64,000 nt of DNA. Source: Buchnera aphidicola (Artemisaphis artemisicola) (GTDB lineage Bacteria; Pseudomonadota; Gammaproteobacteria; Enterobacterales; Enterobacteriaceae). The notes under the pieces were generated by a model, which saw only the letters and a list, made by a program, of their open reading frames with translations, made no database searches and was not told the origin of the DNA. A program made the position numbers and the translations under genes. The DNA is taken from NCBI RefSeq assembly GCF_005082365.1, contig NZ_CP034900.1, positions 248,001-312,000 of the forward strand, in the 5' to 3' direction. Positions 1 to 8,703 of this stretch are shown here, one piece after another. Every line of letters begins with the position of its first letter. Position 1 is the first letter of the stretch.

Positions 1-10
1 GAAAGACATA

Positions 11-1453
11 ATGAAAAGAATAACTATAATATTGAAAGAAGCTATTTTAATTTCTACTTTATTGATGAGTTTTGGAATGTCTTGGGGTAATATTGTTCCT
101 TCTACAAGCAATAATACTGCATCAAGAGAACTAGCTCCTAGTTTAGCTCCAATGTTAGAAAAAGTAATGCCTTCAGTAATTAGCATTAATATTGAAGGGA
201 CTACTATTGTACGTAGTTCTCGTCTACCTCATCAATTTCAACCTTTTTTTGGAGATAATTCTCCTTTTTGTCAGGGTGATTCACCATTTAGACATTCTCC
301 TTTTTGTAGGGTTGATCCCGAGTCTGATGATACTAATGAAAAGTTCAGCGCATTAGGTTCAGGTGTTATTATTAATGCTGACAAAGGATATGCAGTAACT
401 AATAATCATGTTGTTGAAAATGCAAGTAAAATTCAAGTTCAATTAAGTGATGGACGTCGTTATGAAGCTCAAATAATAGGAAAAGATCCTCGTTCTGATA
501 TAGCTTTAATACAATTAAAAAATGCAACAAATTTAAGTGAAATCAAAATTGCTGATTCTGATACCTTAAAAGTTGGAGATTATACTGTAGCTATTGGTAA
601 TCCATATGGTCTTGGAGAAACTGTTACCTCTGGTATTATTTCTGCATTAGGAAGAAGTGGATTAAATCTTGAACAGTATGAAAATTTTATTCAAACTGAT
701 GCAGCAATTAACAGAGGCAATTCTGGTGGAGCATTAGTAAATTTAGATGGTGAATTAATCGGAATTAATACTGCGATTTTAGCACCAGATGGTGGAAATA
801 TTGGGATAGGTTTTGCTATTCCTGGAAATATGGTAAAAAATTTAATTGCACAAATAGTTCAGTTTGGACAAGTTAGAAGAGGAGAATTAGGAATTATAGG
901 TATAGAATTAAATTCAGATTTAGCACAAGTCATGAAAATAAATGCACAAAAAGGAGCTTTTGTAAGTCAAGTTCTTCCTAATTCTTCAGCTTTTGAAGCA
1001 GGCATTAAAGCCGGAGATATTATTATTTCATTGAATAAAAAACCTATTTCTAGTTTTGCAGCATTACGTGCGGAAGTTGGATCGTTACCAGTTGCAACTA
1101 AAATGGAATTAGGAATATTTAGAGAAGGAATAATTAAAAATATTATTGTGGAATTAAAACATTCTTTAAAAAATAGTTTCAATTCAGAAAACAGTTATAT
1201 AGGTCTTGAAGGTGCTGATTTGAGTGATTGTGTAATAAATGAAAAAAAAGCTATAAAGGTAGAAAATGTAAAACCAAATACTGCAGCATCAAAAATGGGA
1301 TTTAAAAAAGACGACATAATTACTGGATTAAATCAGAAATTAGTTAGTACTTTAGAAGAATTAAAAATAATTTTAGATACTAAACCTGCAATATTAGTTT
1401 TTAGCATAAAAAGAGGTAATGATATTATATACTTAGTAAGTGAACAATTATAA
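11..1453 (+). CDS. degP: Periplasmic serine protease/chaperone DegP (HtrA)
   Basis: DegP degrades or refolds misfolded envelope proteins in the periplasm. The 480-residue product is close to E. coli DegP (474). It opens with a basic, hydrophobic signal peptide (about residues 1-26). The trypsin-like triad is visible as H133 (TNNHVVE), D163 (RSDIAL) and S238 (RGNSGGAL). Two PDZ domains follow (about 285-375 and 395-475). The LA loop keeps two cysteines (C87, C99), as in E. coli. The gene is first in the window, so its promoter is mostly outside. It ends 30 bases before a strong GC-rich terminator and is convergent with dapD. In a genome with few envelope chaperones this is probably the main periplasmic quality-control protease (inference). 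Confidence 0.97.
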   Translation: MKRITIILKEAILISTLLMSFGMSWGNIVPSTSNNTASRELAPSLAPMLEKVMPSVISINIEGTTIVRSSRLPHQFQPFFGDNSPFCQGDSPFRHSPFCRVDPESDDTNEKFSALGSGVIINADKGYAVTNNHVVENASKIQVQLSDGRRYEAQIIGKDPRSDIALIQLKNATNLSEIKIADSDTLKVGDYTVAIGNPYGLGETVTSGIISALGRSGLNLEQYENFIQTDAAINRGNSGGALVNLDGELIGINTAILAPDGGNIGIGFAIPGNMVKNLIAQIVQFGQVRRGELGIIGIELNSDLAQVMKINAQKGAFVSQVLPNSSAFEAGIKAGDIIISLNKKPISSFAALRAEVGSLPVATKMELGIFREGIIKNIIVELKHSLKNSFNSENSYIGLEGADLSDCVINEKKAIKVENVKPNTAASKMGFKKDDIITGLNQKLVSTLEELKIILDTKPAILVFSIKRGNDIIYLVSEQL

Positions 1454-1481
1454 ATAGTAATTCAAGAATTATAAAATAGTT

Positions 1482-1507
1482 CCGCCCGAAAAACGGGCGG
1501 TTTTTTT
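1482..1507 (+). terminator. Rho-independent terminator of degP
   Basis: A perfect 7-bp stem, CCGCCCG (1482-1488) with CGGGCGG (1494-1500), has an AAAAA loop and is followed at once by seven T. It is the classical form of an intrinsic terminator and stands out sharply from the AT-rich surroundings. It separates degP from the convergent dapD, whose stop codon overlaps the T tract. Confidence 0.93.
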
Positions 1508-2330
1508 ATTTTATATTTCTTAGTAATTTATTAATTTCTGTTTTTCTTGATGTTTTTGAGTCTACTTTTTTTACAATAATAGCTGCATAAAGATTATATT
1601 TTCTATTATCAGATGGAAGACTGCCAGAAACAATCACTGAATTAGTCGGAACTTTCCCGTAAAAAATTTTTCCAGTTTCTCGATCATAAATTTTAGTACT
1701 TTGTCCAATAAAAACACCCATAGAAATTACACATCCTTTTTCTACAATAACTCCTTCTACTATTTCTGAACGAGCACCAATAAAACAATTATCTTCAATA
1801 ATTGTAGGATTATTTTGTAATGGTTCTAGAACACCTCCTATTCCTGCTCCTCCAGATACATGAACATTTTTCCCAATCTGAGCACAAGAGCCTACAGTAG
1901 CCCAAGTGTCAATCATAGTTCCTTGATCAATATATGCTCCTATATTAATATAAGAAGGCATTATGACTGTATTGCAATTAATAAATGCACCATATCTTAC
2001 TGTTGCTGGTGGTACTATACGCACATTTTCTTGTTTAAATTTTTTTTCATCATAGTCTTTATATTTTAATGGAATTTTGTCGTAATAATTTGTGTGATTA
2101 CCTTTTATCAGGTTATTATTTTTCAAATAAATATATAAAAGAACTGCTTTTTTTAACCATTCATGCGTAATCCAATCATTATCTTTTTTTTCTGAAATTC
2201 TTACACTGCCGTTGTTTAATAAACTAATTACATAAAAAATATTTTTTAAAATACTATTATCTATATTGTTAATAGTGATGTTATTTTTTTTTGCATATAC
2301 TTCTTCAATAATTTTTTTTAATTTTTGCAT
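1506..2330 (-). CDS. dapD: Tetrahydrodipicolinate N-succinyltransferase DapD
   Basis: DapD transfers succinyl from succinyl-CoA to 2,3,4,5-tetrahydrodipicolinate in the succinylase route to diaminopimelate and lysine. The product has 274 residues, exactly the E. coli length. An N-terminal helical part is followed by a left-handed beta-helix hexapeptide-repeat region (about 105-215) with the typical [24 protein letters not shown] and [14 protein letters not shown] stretches. In a Buchnera-like symbiont, lysine supply to the host and peptidoglycan synthesis are the likely reasons for retention. It lies 53 bases downstream of map on the same strand. In E. coli glnD lies between map and dapD and it is absent here. 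Confidence 0.97.
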   Translation of the reverse strand: MQKLKKIIEEVYAKKNNITINNIDNSILKNIFYVISLLNNGSVRISEKKDNDWITHEWLKKAVLLYIYLKNNNLIKGNHTNYYDKIPLKYKDYDEKKFKQENVRIVPPATVRYGAFINCNTVIMPSYINIGAYIDQGTMIDTWATVGSCAQIGKNVHVSGGAGIGGVLEPLQNNPTIIEDNCFIGARSEIVEGVIVEKGCVISMGVFIGQSTKIYDRETGKIFYGKVPTNSVIVSGSLPSDNRKYNLYAAIIVKKVDSKTSRKTEINKLLRNIK

Positions 2331-2383
2331 ATTTTTTATTTAACCTGATTTTTTAAAATACAATAAAAAATTATAAAAAAATT

Positions 2384-3178
2384 TTAATTTATATTAACTA
2401 TTTTTTCTTTAATTTCTTCATCTTTTTGCCATGTTAAAACATCGCATCCATTATCAGTTACTAGTATAGTATGTTCATATTGTGCTGAAAGAGAACCATC
2501 TTTAGTCTTGATCGTCCATCCATCTTCCATGCATTTAACTTCGGGTTTTCCAGCATTAATCATTGGTTCAATAGTAAAAATCATACCTTTTTTTAAAATA
2601 ATATCATTTTCTTTGTTTTTATAATGCAAGACATGAGGTTTTTCATGAAATGTACGACCAATTCCATGACCACAATATTCTTTTACAACAGAAAAATGAT
2701 TACTTTCAACATAATTTTGAATAATTTCTCCAATTTTATATAATTTTATCCCTGGTTTAATAAATTGTAACGATTTATATAGGCTTTCTCGAGCAACTTT
2801 ACATAAACGTTTAGATAAAATGCTTGTGTTTCCTATAAAAAACATTTTTGATGCATCGGTATAATAATTATTTTTTACAATTGAAATATCTATATTAACT
2901 ATATCTCCTTCTTTTAAAATTTGTTTTTTATTTGGAATTCCATGACAAACAACATCATTAATAGAAACACAAATTGATTTTGGAAATCCATGATATCCTA
3001 AACATGCTGATGTAGCTTTTTTTTCATAGATAATATAATCGTGACAAATTTGATTAATTTCTTCTGTATTGATATCAGGCTGAAGGTATTTTCCGATCAT
3101 TTCTAGTACTTCAGCTGTTAATTTTCCAGATTTTCGCATTTTTTTAATTTCTGATTCTGTTTTAATCATGCAATTCAT
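2384..3178 (-). CDS. map: Methionine aminopeptidase type I
   Basis: Removes the N-terminal methionine from nascent proteins in the cytosol. All five metal ligands are present and, with the start chosen here, carry the same numbers as in E. coli: D97, D108, H171, E204 and E235. The substrate-pocket region CLGYHGFPKSIC and the GHGIGRTFHEKP block are also intact. An internal ATG three codons later is possible, but the E. coli-identical numbering favours the first. It is divergent from rpsB, as in E. coli, with a 223-base spacer between them, and it precedes dapD. Confidence 0.96.
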   Translation of the reverse strand: MNCMIKTESEIKKMRKSGKLTAEVLEMIGKYLQPDINTEEINQICHDYIIYEKKATSACLGYHGFPKSICVSINDVVCHGIPNKKQILKEGDIVNIDISIVKNNYYTDASKMFFIGNTSILSKRLCKVARESLYKSLQFIKPGIKLYKIGEIIQNYVESNHFSVVKEYCGHGIGRTFHEKPHVLHYKNKENDIILKKGMIFTIEPMINAGKPEVKCMEDGWTIKTKDGSLSAQYEHTILVTDNGCDVLTWQKDEEIKEKIVNIN

Positions 3179-3314
3179 AATATTTAACCATTTTTATATC
3201 AATTTTTAATTTAAGATATATAAATTATACTTTAAAATTTTTTCTTTTTTAAATTTAATTATTTTTATATAGAATTTATGTATTAATATAATTAATATTG
3301 TTAATATAAAAACA

Positions 3315-3323
3315 TGATATAAA
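3315..3323 (+). promoter_or_regulatory. Candidate extended -10 promoter of rpsB-tsf
   Basis: TG-A-TATAAA matches an extended -10 element (TGnTATAAT), with a weak TTGTTA (3298-3303) upstream at a short spacing of 14. It lies about 80 bases before the rpsB start in the map/rpsB divergent spacer. The spacer is almost pure A/T, so chance matches are common and this remains a candidate. Confidence 0.35.
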
Positions 3324-3401
3324 TACTTTATTATATTTTGTTTTTCATCATTTATTTAAAATATTGCTTATACAATATTTTTTTACAAGGTAAAAAAAAC
3401 T

Positions 3402-4121
3402 ATGGAAATAGTATCAATGCGAGAAATGTTAAAAGCAGGAGTTCATTTTGGGCACCAAACACGTTATTGGAATCCAAAAATGAAGCCTTTTATTTTTGGT
3501 ACTCGTAATAGAGTGCATATTATTAATTTAGAAAAAACTCTTCCAATGTTTAATTTTGCTCTCAGTGAATTAAAAAAAATTTCTTCTAAAAAAGGTAGAA
3601 TATTATTTGTAGGGACTAAAAAAGCTGCGAGTAAAGAAATAAAAGAGGTAGCTGTTAATTGCGAACAATTTTACGTTAATCATCGCTGGTTAGGTGGCAT
3701 GCTAACAAATTGGAAGACTGTTCGACAATCTATTAAACGTTTAAAAGATTTAGAAGTAGAATCTAAAGATGGTACTTTTTCTAAATTAACTAAAAAAGAA
3801 GCTTTAATTAGAACACGAGAATTATATAAGTTAGAAAAAAGTTTAGGTGGTATTAAAAATATGGGAGGATTACCTGATGCATTATTCGTTGTTGACGCTT
3901 TACACGAACATATTGCAATAAGAGAAGCTAATAATTTAGGAATTCCGATTTTTGCTATAGTTGATACTAATTCTAATCCTGATGGTATAGATTATATTAT
4001 ACCTGGAAATGATGATGCTATTAGATCTGTGAGATTATATTTGAATTCTGTATCGCGTAGTATTGCTAAAACAAATCACGAAAATTTATCAGAAGAACTT
4101 TTAATAGATACTAAAATATAA
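3402..4121 (+). CDS. rpsB: 30S ribosomal protein S2
   Basis: Structural protein of the small ribosomal subunit, needed for S1 association. It has 239 residues (E. coli 241). The N-terminal [28 protein letters not shown] and the [18 protein letters not shown] block are diagnostic. The start has an AAGG ribosome-binding site at 3387-3390. It is the first gene of the conserved rpsB-tsf-pyrH-frr run and is 58 bases upstream of tsf. Confidence 0.98.
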   Translation: MEIVSMREMLKAGVHFGHQTRYWNPKMKPFIFGTRNRVHIINLEKTLPMFNFALSELKKISSKKGRILFVGTKKAASKEIKEVAVNCEQFYVNHRWLGGMLTNWKTVRQSIKRLKDLEVESKDGTFSKLTKKEALIRTRELYKLEKSLGGIKNMGGLPDALFVVDALHEHIAIREANNLGIPIFAIVDTNSNPDGIDYIIPGNDDAIRSVRLYLNSVSRSIAKTNHENLSEELLIDTKI

Positions 4122-4179
4122 AATCTAATAAAAATCATTAAAATTTTAAAAAATTTCAATAACAAGGAAATAAATATAA

Positions 4180-4989
4180 ATGACTTTTATTCATATTACA
4201 GCTGATCTTATTAAAAAACTTAGAGATCGTACAGGAGTGGGTTTTTTAGAATGCAAACGAGCTTTAGTAGAAGAAAATGGAAATATAGAATTATCAATTG
4301 ATAACTTAAGAAAATCTGGAAAATTGAATGCTGAAAAAAAAATTAATAATATTACAAATCAAGGTATGATTTTTGCCAAAATTGAAAATAACATTGGTGT
4401 ACTTCTTGAATTAAATTGTGAAACTGATTTTGTATCTAAAGATAAATCTTTTATTTCTTTAGGGAAAGAAATCATGTTAACTGCTATATCAAAAAAAATA
4501 AAAGATATTAATAAGTTAAGAATTATATTTGAAGACAAAAGAACTGATTTACTCCTAAAAGTAGGGGAAAACATTAACATACGTCGCTTTCATTTAATAG
4601 AAGGTGATAATCTTTGTTCATATGTGCACGGAGTAAGAATTGGCGTCTTAGTTGATATTAATAATCTTAAAAATGATAAAATACTTAAAAATATTGCAAT
4701 GCATATTGCTGCCAGCAAACCAGAATTTTTACATCCAGAAAATGTATCAAGTACAGTCTTTAAACGTGAATATCAAATTCAATTAGAATTAGTAAAAAAT
4801 CTTAAAAAACCTTCCAATATATTAGAAAAAATCATTGAAGGAAGAATGAATAAATTTATTAAAAGCATTTCTTTAACAAGTCAGAATTTTATTATGGATT
4901 CTACAAAAACAGTAGGAGATGTATTGAAAGAATATAACGCATATATTAAATCATTTATTAGATTTGAATTAGGTGAAGTCATCGTTTAA
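4180..4989 (+). CDS. tsf: Elongation factor Ts
   Basis: Guanine nucleotide exchange factor that recycles EF-Tu. The N-terminal UBA-like domain (about 4-55, with the [12 protein letters not shown] motif), the TDFV motif ([11 protein letters not shown]) and the C-terminal FIRFELGE are clear. The product has 269 residues. E. coli EF-Ts (283) continues for about 17 more residues after the matching GEGIEKVE segment, so the extreme C-terminal module is missing here. The ribosome-binding site is AAGGAA at 4164-4169. It is in the same operon as rpsB. Confidence 0.97.
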   Translation: MTFIHITADLIKKLRDRTGVGFLECKRALVEENGNIELSIDNLRKSGKLNAEKKINNITNQGMIFAKIENNIGVLLELNCETDFVSKDKSFISLGKEIMLTAISKKIKDINKLRIIFEDKRTDLLLKVGENINIRRFHLIEGDNLCSYVHGVRIGVLVDINNLKNDKILKNIAMHIAASKPEFLHPENVSSTVFKREYQIQLELVKNLKKPSNILEKIIEGRMNKFIKSISLTSQNFIMDSTKTVGDVLKEYNAYIKSFIRFELGEVIV

Positions 4990-5042
4990 ATACATGTTAT
5001 AATTTTAGATTTTATTATAAAAATATATTTAGGTTAAAAAAT

Positions 5043-5768
5043 ATGTCTACTAATCACAAGTGTATATATCGACGTATTTTGTTAAAGATAAGCGGAGAAG
5101 TATTGCAAGGTGTTAGTCAATTTGGAATCAATATTAATGCTTTAAAAAAAATTGTAAAAGAAATTCAAGCTATAGTAAATATTGGCATTCAAGTAGGTAT
5201 AGTTATTGGAAGTGGAAATTTATTTCGTGGTTCAGAATTGTGCAAATTAGGTTTAAATCGAGTAGTTTCTGATCACATAGGAATGTTATCAACGGTTATT
5301 AATAGTTTAGCAATGAGAGATGCAATAAATTCAATTTCTTCTATTAATACTTGTTTGATGTCTGCTATTCCATTAAATGGAATTTGTGAATCTTATAGTT
5401 ATCAAAAAGCTCAACGTTTATTATCTGATAATGTTGTTATTATATTTTCTGCAGGTATAGGAAATCCTTTTTTTACAACTGATTCTGCTGCTTGTTTACG
5501 TGCAATTGAAACAGAATCAGATATTATTTTAAAGGGTACTAAAGTCGATGGAGTATATTCGCAAGATCCAAAAAAAAATACTAATGCTGTTTTATACAAA
5601 AAATTAACATATAAAGACGTTCTGCAAAAAGAATTAAAAATAATGGATTTATCTGCTTTTATACTAGCTCGAGACTATCATTTACCAATTCGAGTTTTTA
5701 ATATTAATAAGCCTGGTTCTTTGTATCGTATTATGATGGGAAATAATGAAGGTACTCTTATTACGTAA
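5043..5768 (+). CDS. pyrH: UMP kinase
   Basis: Phosphorylates UMP to UDP in pyrimidine nucleotide synthesis. It has 241 residues, the E. coli length, and is an amino-acid-kinase fold protein. The KISGEVLQG motif near residue 15, the GSGNLFRG glycine loop, the [14 protein letters not shown] block and the [16 protein letters not shown] segment are all present. It sits between tsf and frr as in E. coli. Confidence 0.97.
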   Translation: MSTNHKCIYRRILLKISGEVLQGVSQFGININALKKIVKEIQAIVNIGIQVGIVIGSGNLFRGSELCKLGLNRVVSDHIGMLSTVINSLAMRDAINSISSINTCLMSAIPLNGICESYSYQKAQRLLSDNVVIIFSAGIGNPFFTTDSAACLRAIETESDIILKGTKVDGVYSQDPKKNTNAVLYKKLTYKDVLQKELKIMDLSAFILARDYHLPIRVFNINKPGSLYRIMMGNNEGTLIT

Positions 5769-5831
5769 ATTATAAAACATAAAAAAATATAATATTAGTT
5801 ATAATTTAAAATATATCCCATAGGTAATTAT

Positions 5832-6389
5832 ATGATTAATCAAATTAATAAAAAAAATCATGAACGCATGCAAGCATGCATTAAAAAATTTGAAAACAAC
5901 ATTAATAGTATTAAAACTGGAAGAGCATCTCCAAAATTACTTCATAACATTTATATTGAATATTTTGGTGTTCAAACGTCTTTACGTCAAGTATCTAATA
6001 TAATAGTCGAAGATGCTCATACTCTTAGAATTAATGTTTTTGATAATTCTATTACATCTATAATTAGTAAAGCGATTTTAAATTCTAAACTTGATTTAAA
6101 TCCTATGATACATGGTAAAGATATATTAATATCTATACCACCATTAACAGAAGAAAGACGTAAGCAATTAATTAAAATTATTCGTGGTGATGCTGAAAGT
6201 AGTCGCATTTGTATTCGTAATATTCGAAGAGATTCAAATGATAAAATTAAAAAGCTTCTAAAAAATAAAATAATTAATGAGGATGAAGTACATTCTTCAC
6301 AAAGTACAATACAAATAATGACGGATCGATATATTAAAAAAATCGATGATTTTTTATTTAAAAAAGAAAAAGATCTCATGAAGATTTAA
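5832..6389 (+). CDS. frr: Ribosome recycling factor
   Basis: Splits the post-termination ribosome together with EF-G. The 185-residue length equals E. coli RRF. The sequence shows the two-domain layout: three-helix bundle parts at about 1-28 and 105-185, with the beta/alpha domain between. The SIKTGRASPKLL segment and the LTEERRKQLIK motif are typical. It follows pyrH by 63 bases. Confidence 0.97.
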   Translation: MINQINKKNHERMQACIKKFENNINSIKTGRASPKLLHNIYIEYFGVQTSLRQVSNIIVEDAHTLRINVFDNSITSIISKAILNSKLDLNPMIHGKDILISIPPLTEERRKQLIKIIRGDAESSRICIRNIRRDSNDKIKKLLKNKIINEDEVHSSQSTIQIMTDRYIKKIDDFLFKKEKDLMKI

Positions 6390-6493
6390 AAATGTTTTTT
6401 AAAAAAATATGTTTTTGCTTTTAATAAAGTAATTATTATATTAATTTAAAAAAATGTAGAAAAATTTTATTATCTTTTATAACAAGAAGATTT

Positions 6494-7690
6494 ATGAAAA
6501 AAATAACTATTTTAGGATCAACAGGTTCTATTGGCGTAAATGCATTGTCTATTATTAAAAAAAATCCTAATTTATTTAAAGTAGTTGCTTTAGTAGCTAA
6601 TATTAATGTTGCTGTTATGTTTAAACAATGCAAGTTATTTTCTCCTGATTGGGTGGCAATGGGAGATGAAAAATCTGCTCAAAAATTAAAGAAAAAGTTA
6701 AAAAATAAAAACATAAAAACAGAAGTTCTTTTTGGAGAAAAAGATATTTGTAAATTAGCTGCATTAAAAGAAACAGATCAAGTGATATCTGCAATTGTTG
6801 GAATAGCTGGTTTATTGCCAACGTTATCTGCGATTTACGCTGGGAAAGCAATATTACTAGCTAATAAAGAGTCTTTAGTTACATGTGGTCATTTATTTAT
6901 GCAAGCACTTAATTTAAGTGGTGCTAAAATTTTTCCTATTGATAGTGAGCATAATGCTATTTTTCAAGTATTACCTTTAGAAATACAAAAGAACTTAGGG
7001 GTAGTTCCATTAAAAAAATATAATATAAAACATATTATTTTAACTGCTTCAGGAGGGCCTTTTTATAAATTTTCTTCATCTGATTTGTCTCAGATCACTC
7101 CTAAACAAGCATGTTTCCATCCTAATTGGTCTATGGGAAAAAAAATATCTGTAGATTCGGCAACTATGATGAATAAAGGTTTAGAATATGCTGAAGCAAG
7201 ATGGTTGTTCAATGCTTTAGAATCAGAAATAAAAATTTTAATACATCCTGAATCAATTATTCATTCCATGGTTCAATATTATGATGGAGCTTTATTAGCA
7301 CAATTATCAGTTCCTGATATAAGAATTTCTCTTTCTTATGCGATGTCTTGGCCTGATCGAATTTCTTTTGAAGCTCCTTTTTTAAATTTTTCAAAAATAT
7401 GCAATTTTTCTTTATGTGAACCTAATTTTATTCAATTTCCATGTCTAAAATTAGCTATTGATTGTTTTTCACAAGGTCAAGCTGCTATGACTACTTTAAA
7501 TGCTACAAATGAAATTGCTGTTGAAGCTTTTCTTAATTCTCAAATTTCTTTTACTGATATTTATAAAATAAATATTGAAATTTTAACATCTGCTTGTTTT
7601 ATGGAACCACATTCTATTGAAGATGTATTAGAAATTGATAGAAAAACTAGAATATTAGCTAAGAATAAAGTTTCATCTTTAGTTTGTTAA
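6494..7690 (+). CDS. dxr: 1-deoxy-D-xylulose 5-phosphate reductoisomerase
   Basis: Second step of the MEP isoprenoid pathway: DXP to MEP, using NADPH. The N-terminal nucleotide-binding TILGSTGSIGVNAL, the metal-binding PIDSEHNAIFQ, and SVDSATMMNKGLEYAEA with its second acidic ligand are intact. It has 398 residues, as in E. coli. With ispG near the end of the window it supplies precursors for UppS. The next gene is uppS, as in E. coli. Confidence 0.97.
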   Translation: MKKITILGSTGSIGVNALSIIKKNPNLFKVVALVANINVAVMFKQCKLFSPDWVAMGDEKSAQKLKKKLKNKNIKTEVLFGEKDICKLAALKETDQVISAIVGIAGLLPTLSAIYAGKAILLANKESLVTCGHLFMQALNLSGAKIFPIDSEHNAIFQVLPLEIQKNLGVVPLKKYNIKHIILTASGGPFYKFSSSDLSQITPKQACFHPNWSMGKKISVDSATMMNKGLEYAEARWLFNALESEIKILIHPESIIHSMVQYYDGALLAQLSVPDIRISLSYAMSWPDRISFEAPFLNFSKICNFSLCEPNFIQFPCLKLAIDCFSQGQAAMTTLNATNEIAVEAFLNSQISFTDIYKINIEILTSACFMEPHSIEDVLEIDRKTRILAKNKVSSLVC

Positions 7691-7763
7691 CTATATATTT
7701 TGTTTATTGATTAAATAAACATTTTTAATAAAATTTTATTTTTAAGAGAAATTTATAAGTACT

Positions 7764-8513
7764 ATGTGGTATGAATCTTCATCAAAATATAAAAACGAAT
7801 TTTCAGAAGAAAAACTTCGTCATATAGCAATTATTATGGATGGAAATAGAAGATGGGCTAATAAAAAAGGAAAAACACTTGTTTTAGGTCATAAAGAAGG
7901 CTTTAAAGCAGCAAAAAAAGCCGTAAAATTTTCTATTATGAGTGGTTTTAAAATATTAACTTTGTATGCTTTTAGTAGCGAAAACCGGGAGCGTTCAGCA
8001 TTTGAAATTAAATCTTTAATAAAATTATTTTTTTTTGCATTGGATAGTGAAATAAATAATTTTAATAAATATAACATTAGATTAAAAATTATTGGAGATA
8101 TAAAGTATTTTAATGCAAAATTACAAAAACGTATTCTTCAAGTTGAACAAATGACTATACATAATAATGGTTTGATATTAAATATTGCTATTAATTATGG
8201 TGGAAGATGGGATATAGTTCAAAGTTTAAAAAAAATAGTTAATAAAGTAGAAAATGGATTGTTAAAAATAGATCAAATTAAAGAAAATACTATTTCTGAA
8301 CATTTATCTACTGGCGAATTACTTCCAGTAGATTTAGTTATTAGAACTGGAGGAGAAAAAAGAATGAGTAATTTTTTATTATGGGAAATAGCTTATTCTG
8401 AATTATATTTTACTGATATTTTATGGCCTGATTTTAATCATAATTCTTTTCAAGATGCTGTAAATTCTTTTTTGTCTCGTGAACGTCGTTTTGGAGGACT
8501 TAAAAAAATATAA
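7764..8513 (+). CDS. uppS: Undecaprenyl diphosphate synthase
   Basis: Cis-prenyltransferase making the C55 lipid carrier for peptidoglycan from FPP and IPP. It has 249 residues (E. coli 253). The catalytic aspartate of the IIMDGN motif and the RTGGEKRMSNFLLW and RERRFGG segments are conserved. Two usually conserved positions have changed: GNGRW is GNRRW, and SSENWNR is SSENRER (the E. coli W75 position is arginine through a CGG codon). In E. coli cdsA and rseP follow. Both are missing and bamA is next. Confidence 0.95.
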   Translation: MWYESSSKYKNEFSEEKLRHIAIIMDGNRRWANKKGKTLVLGHKEGFKAAKKAVKFSIMSGFKILTLYAFSSENRERSAFEIKSLIKLFFFALDSEINNFNKYNIRLKIIGDIKYFNAKLQKRILQVEQMTIHNNGLILNIAINYGGRWDIVQSLKKIVNKVENGLLKIDQIKENTISEHLSTGELLPVDLVIRTGGEKRMSNFLLWEIAYSELYFTDILWPDFNHNSFQDAVNSFLSRERRFGGLKKI

Positions 8514-8703
8514 ATAATATTACTATCTTTATATAAAATAATTCTTTACGTAAATAAAATTTAAATTTTTTTAAGAAACTCTAAATTAATTGTTATTAAT
8601 GATTTTTTATAAAATAAATAATTAATATTTTTTAAATTTTGTTTTTACTTAATTATTTCTTCTACTTAAGATGAAATCTATTACAGGGAAAATTGTAATA
8701 ATA

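Noticed and set aside
967-1182. Minus-strand frame of 71 codons inside degP
   Set aside because: Shadow of the PDZ-coding region. The sense frame aligns with DegP throughout.
6017-6379. 120-codon minus-strand frame inside frr
   Set aside because: Antisense shadow of frr with a Leu/Ile-rich composition produced by A/T bias. Not a membrane protein gene.
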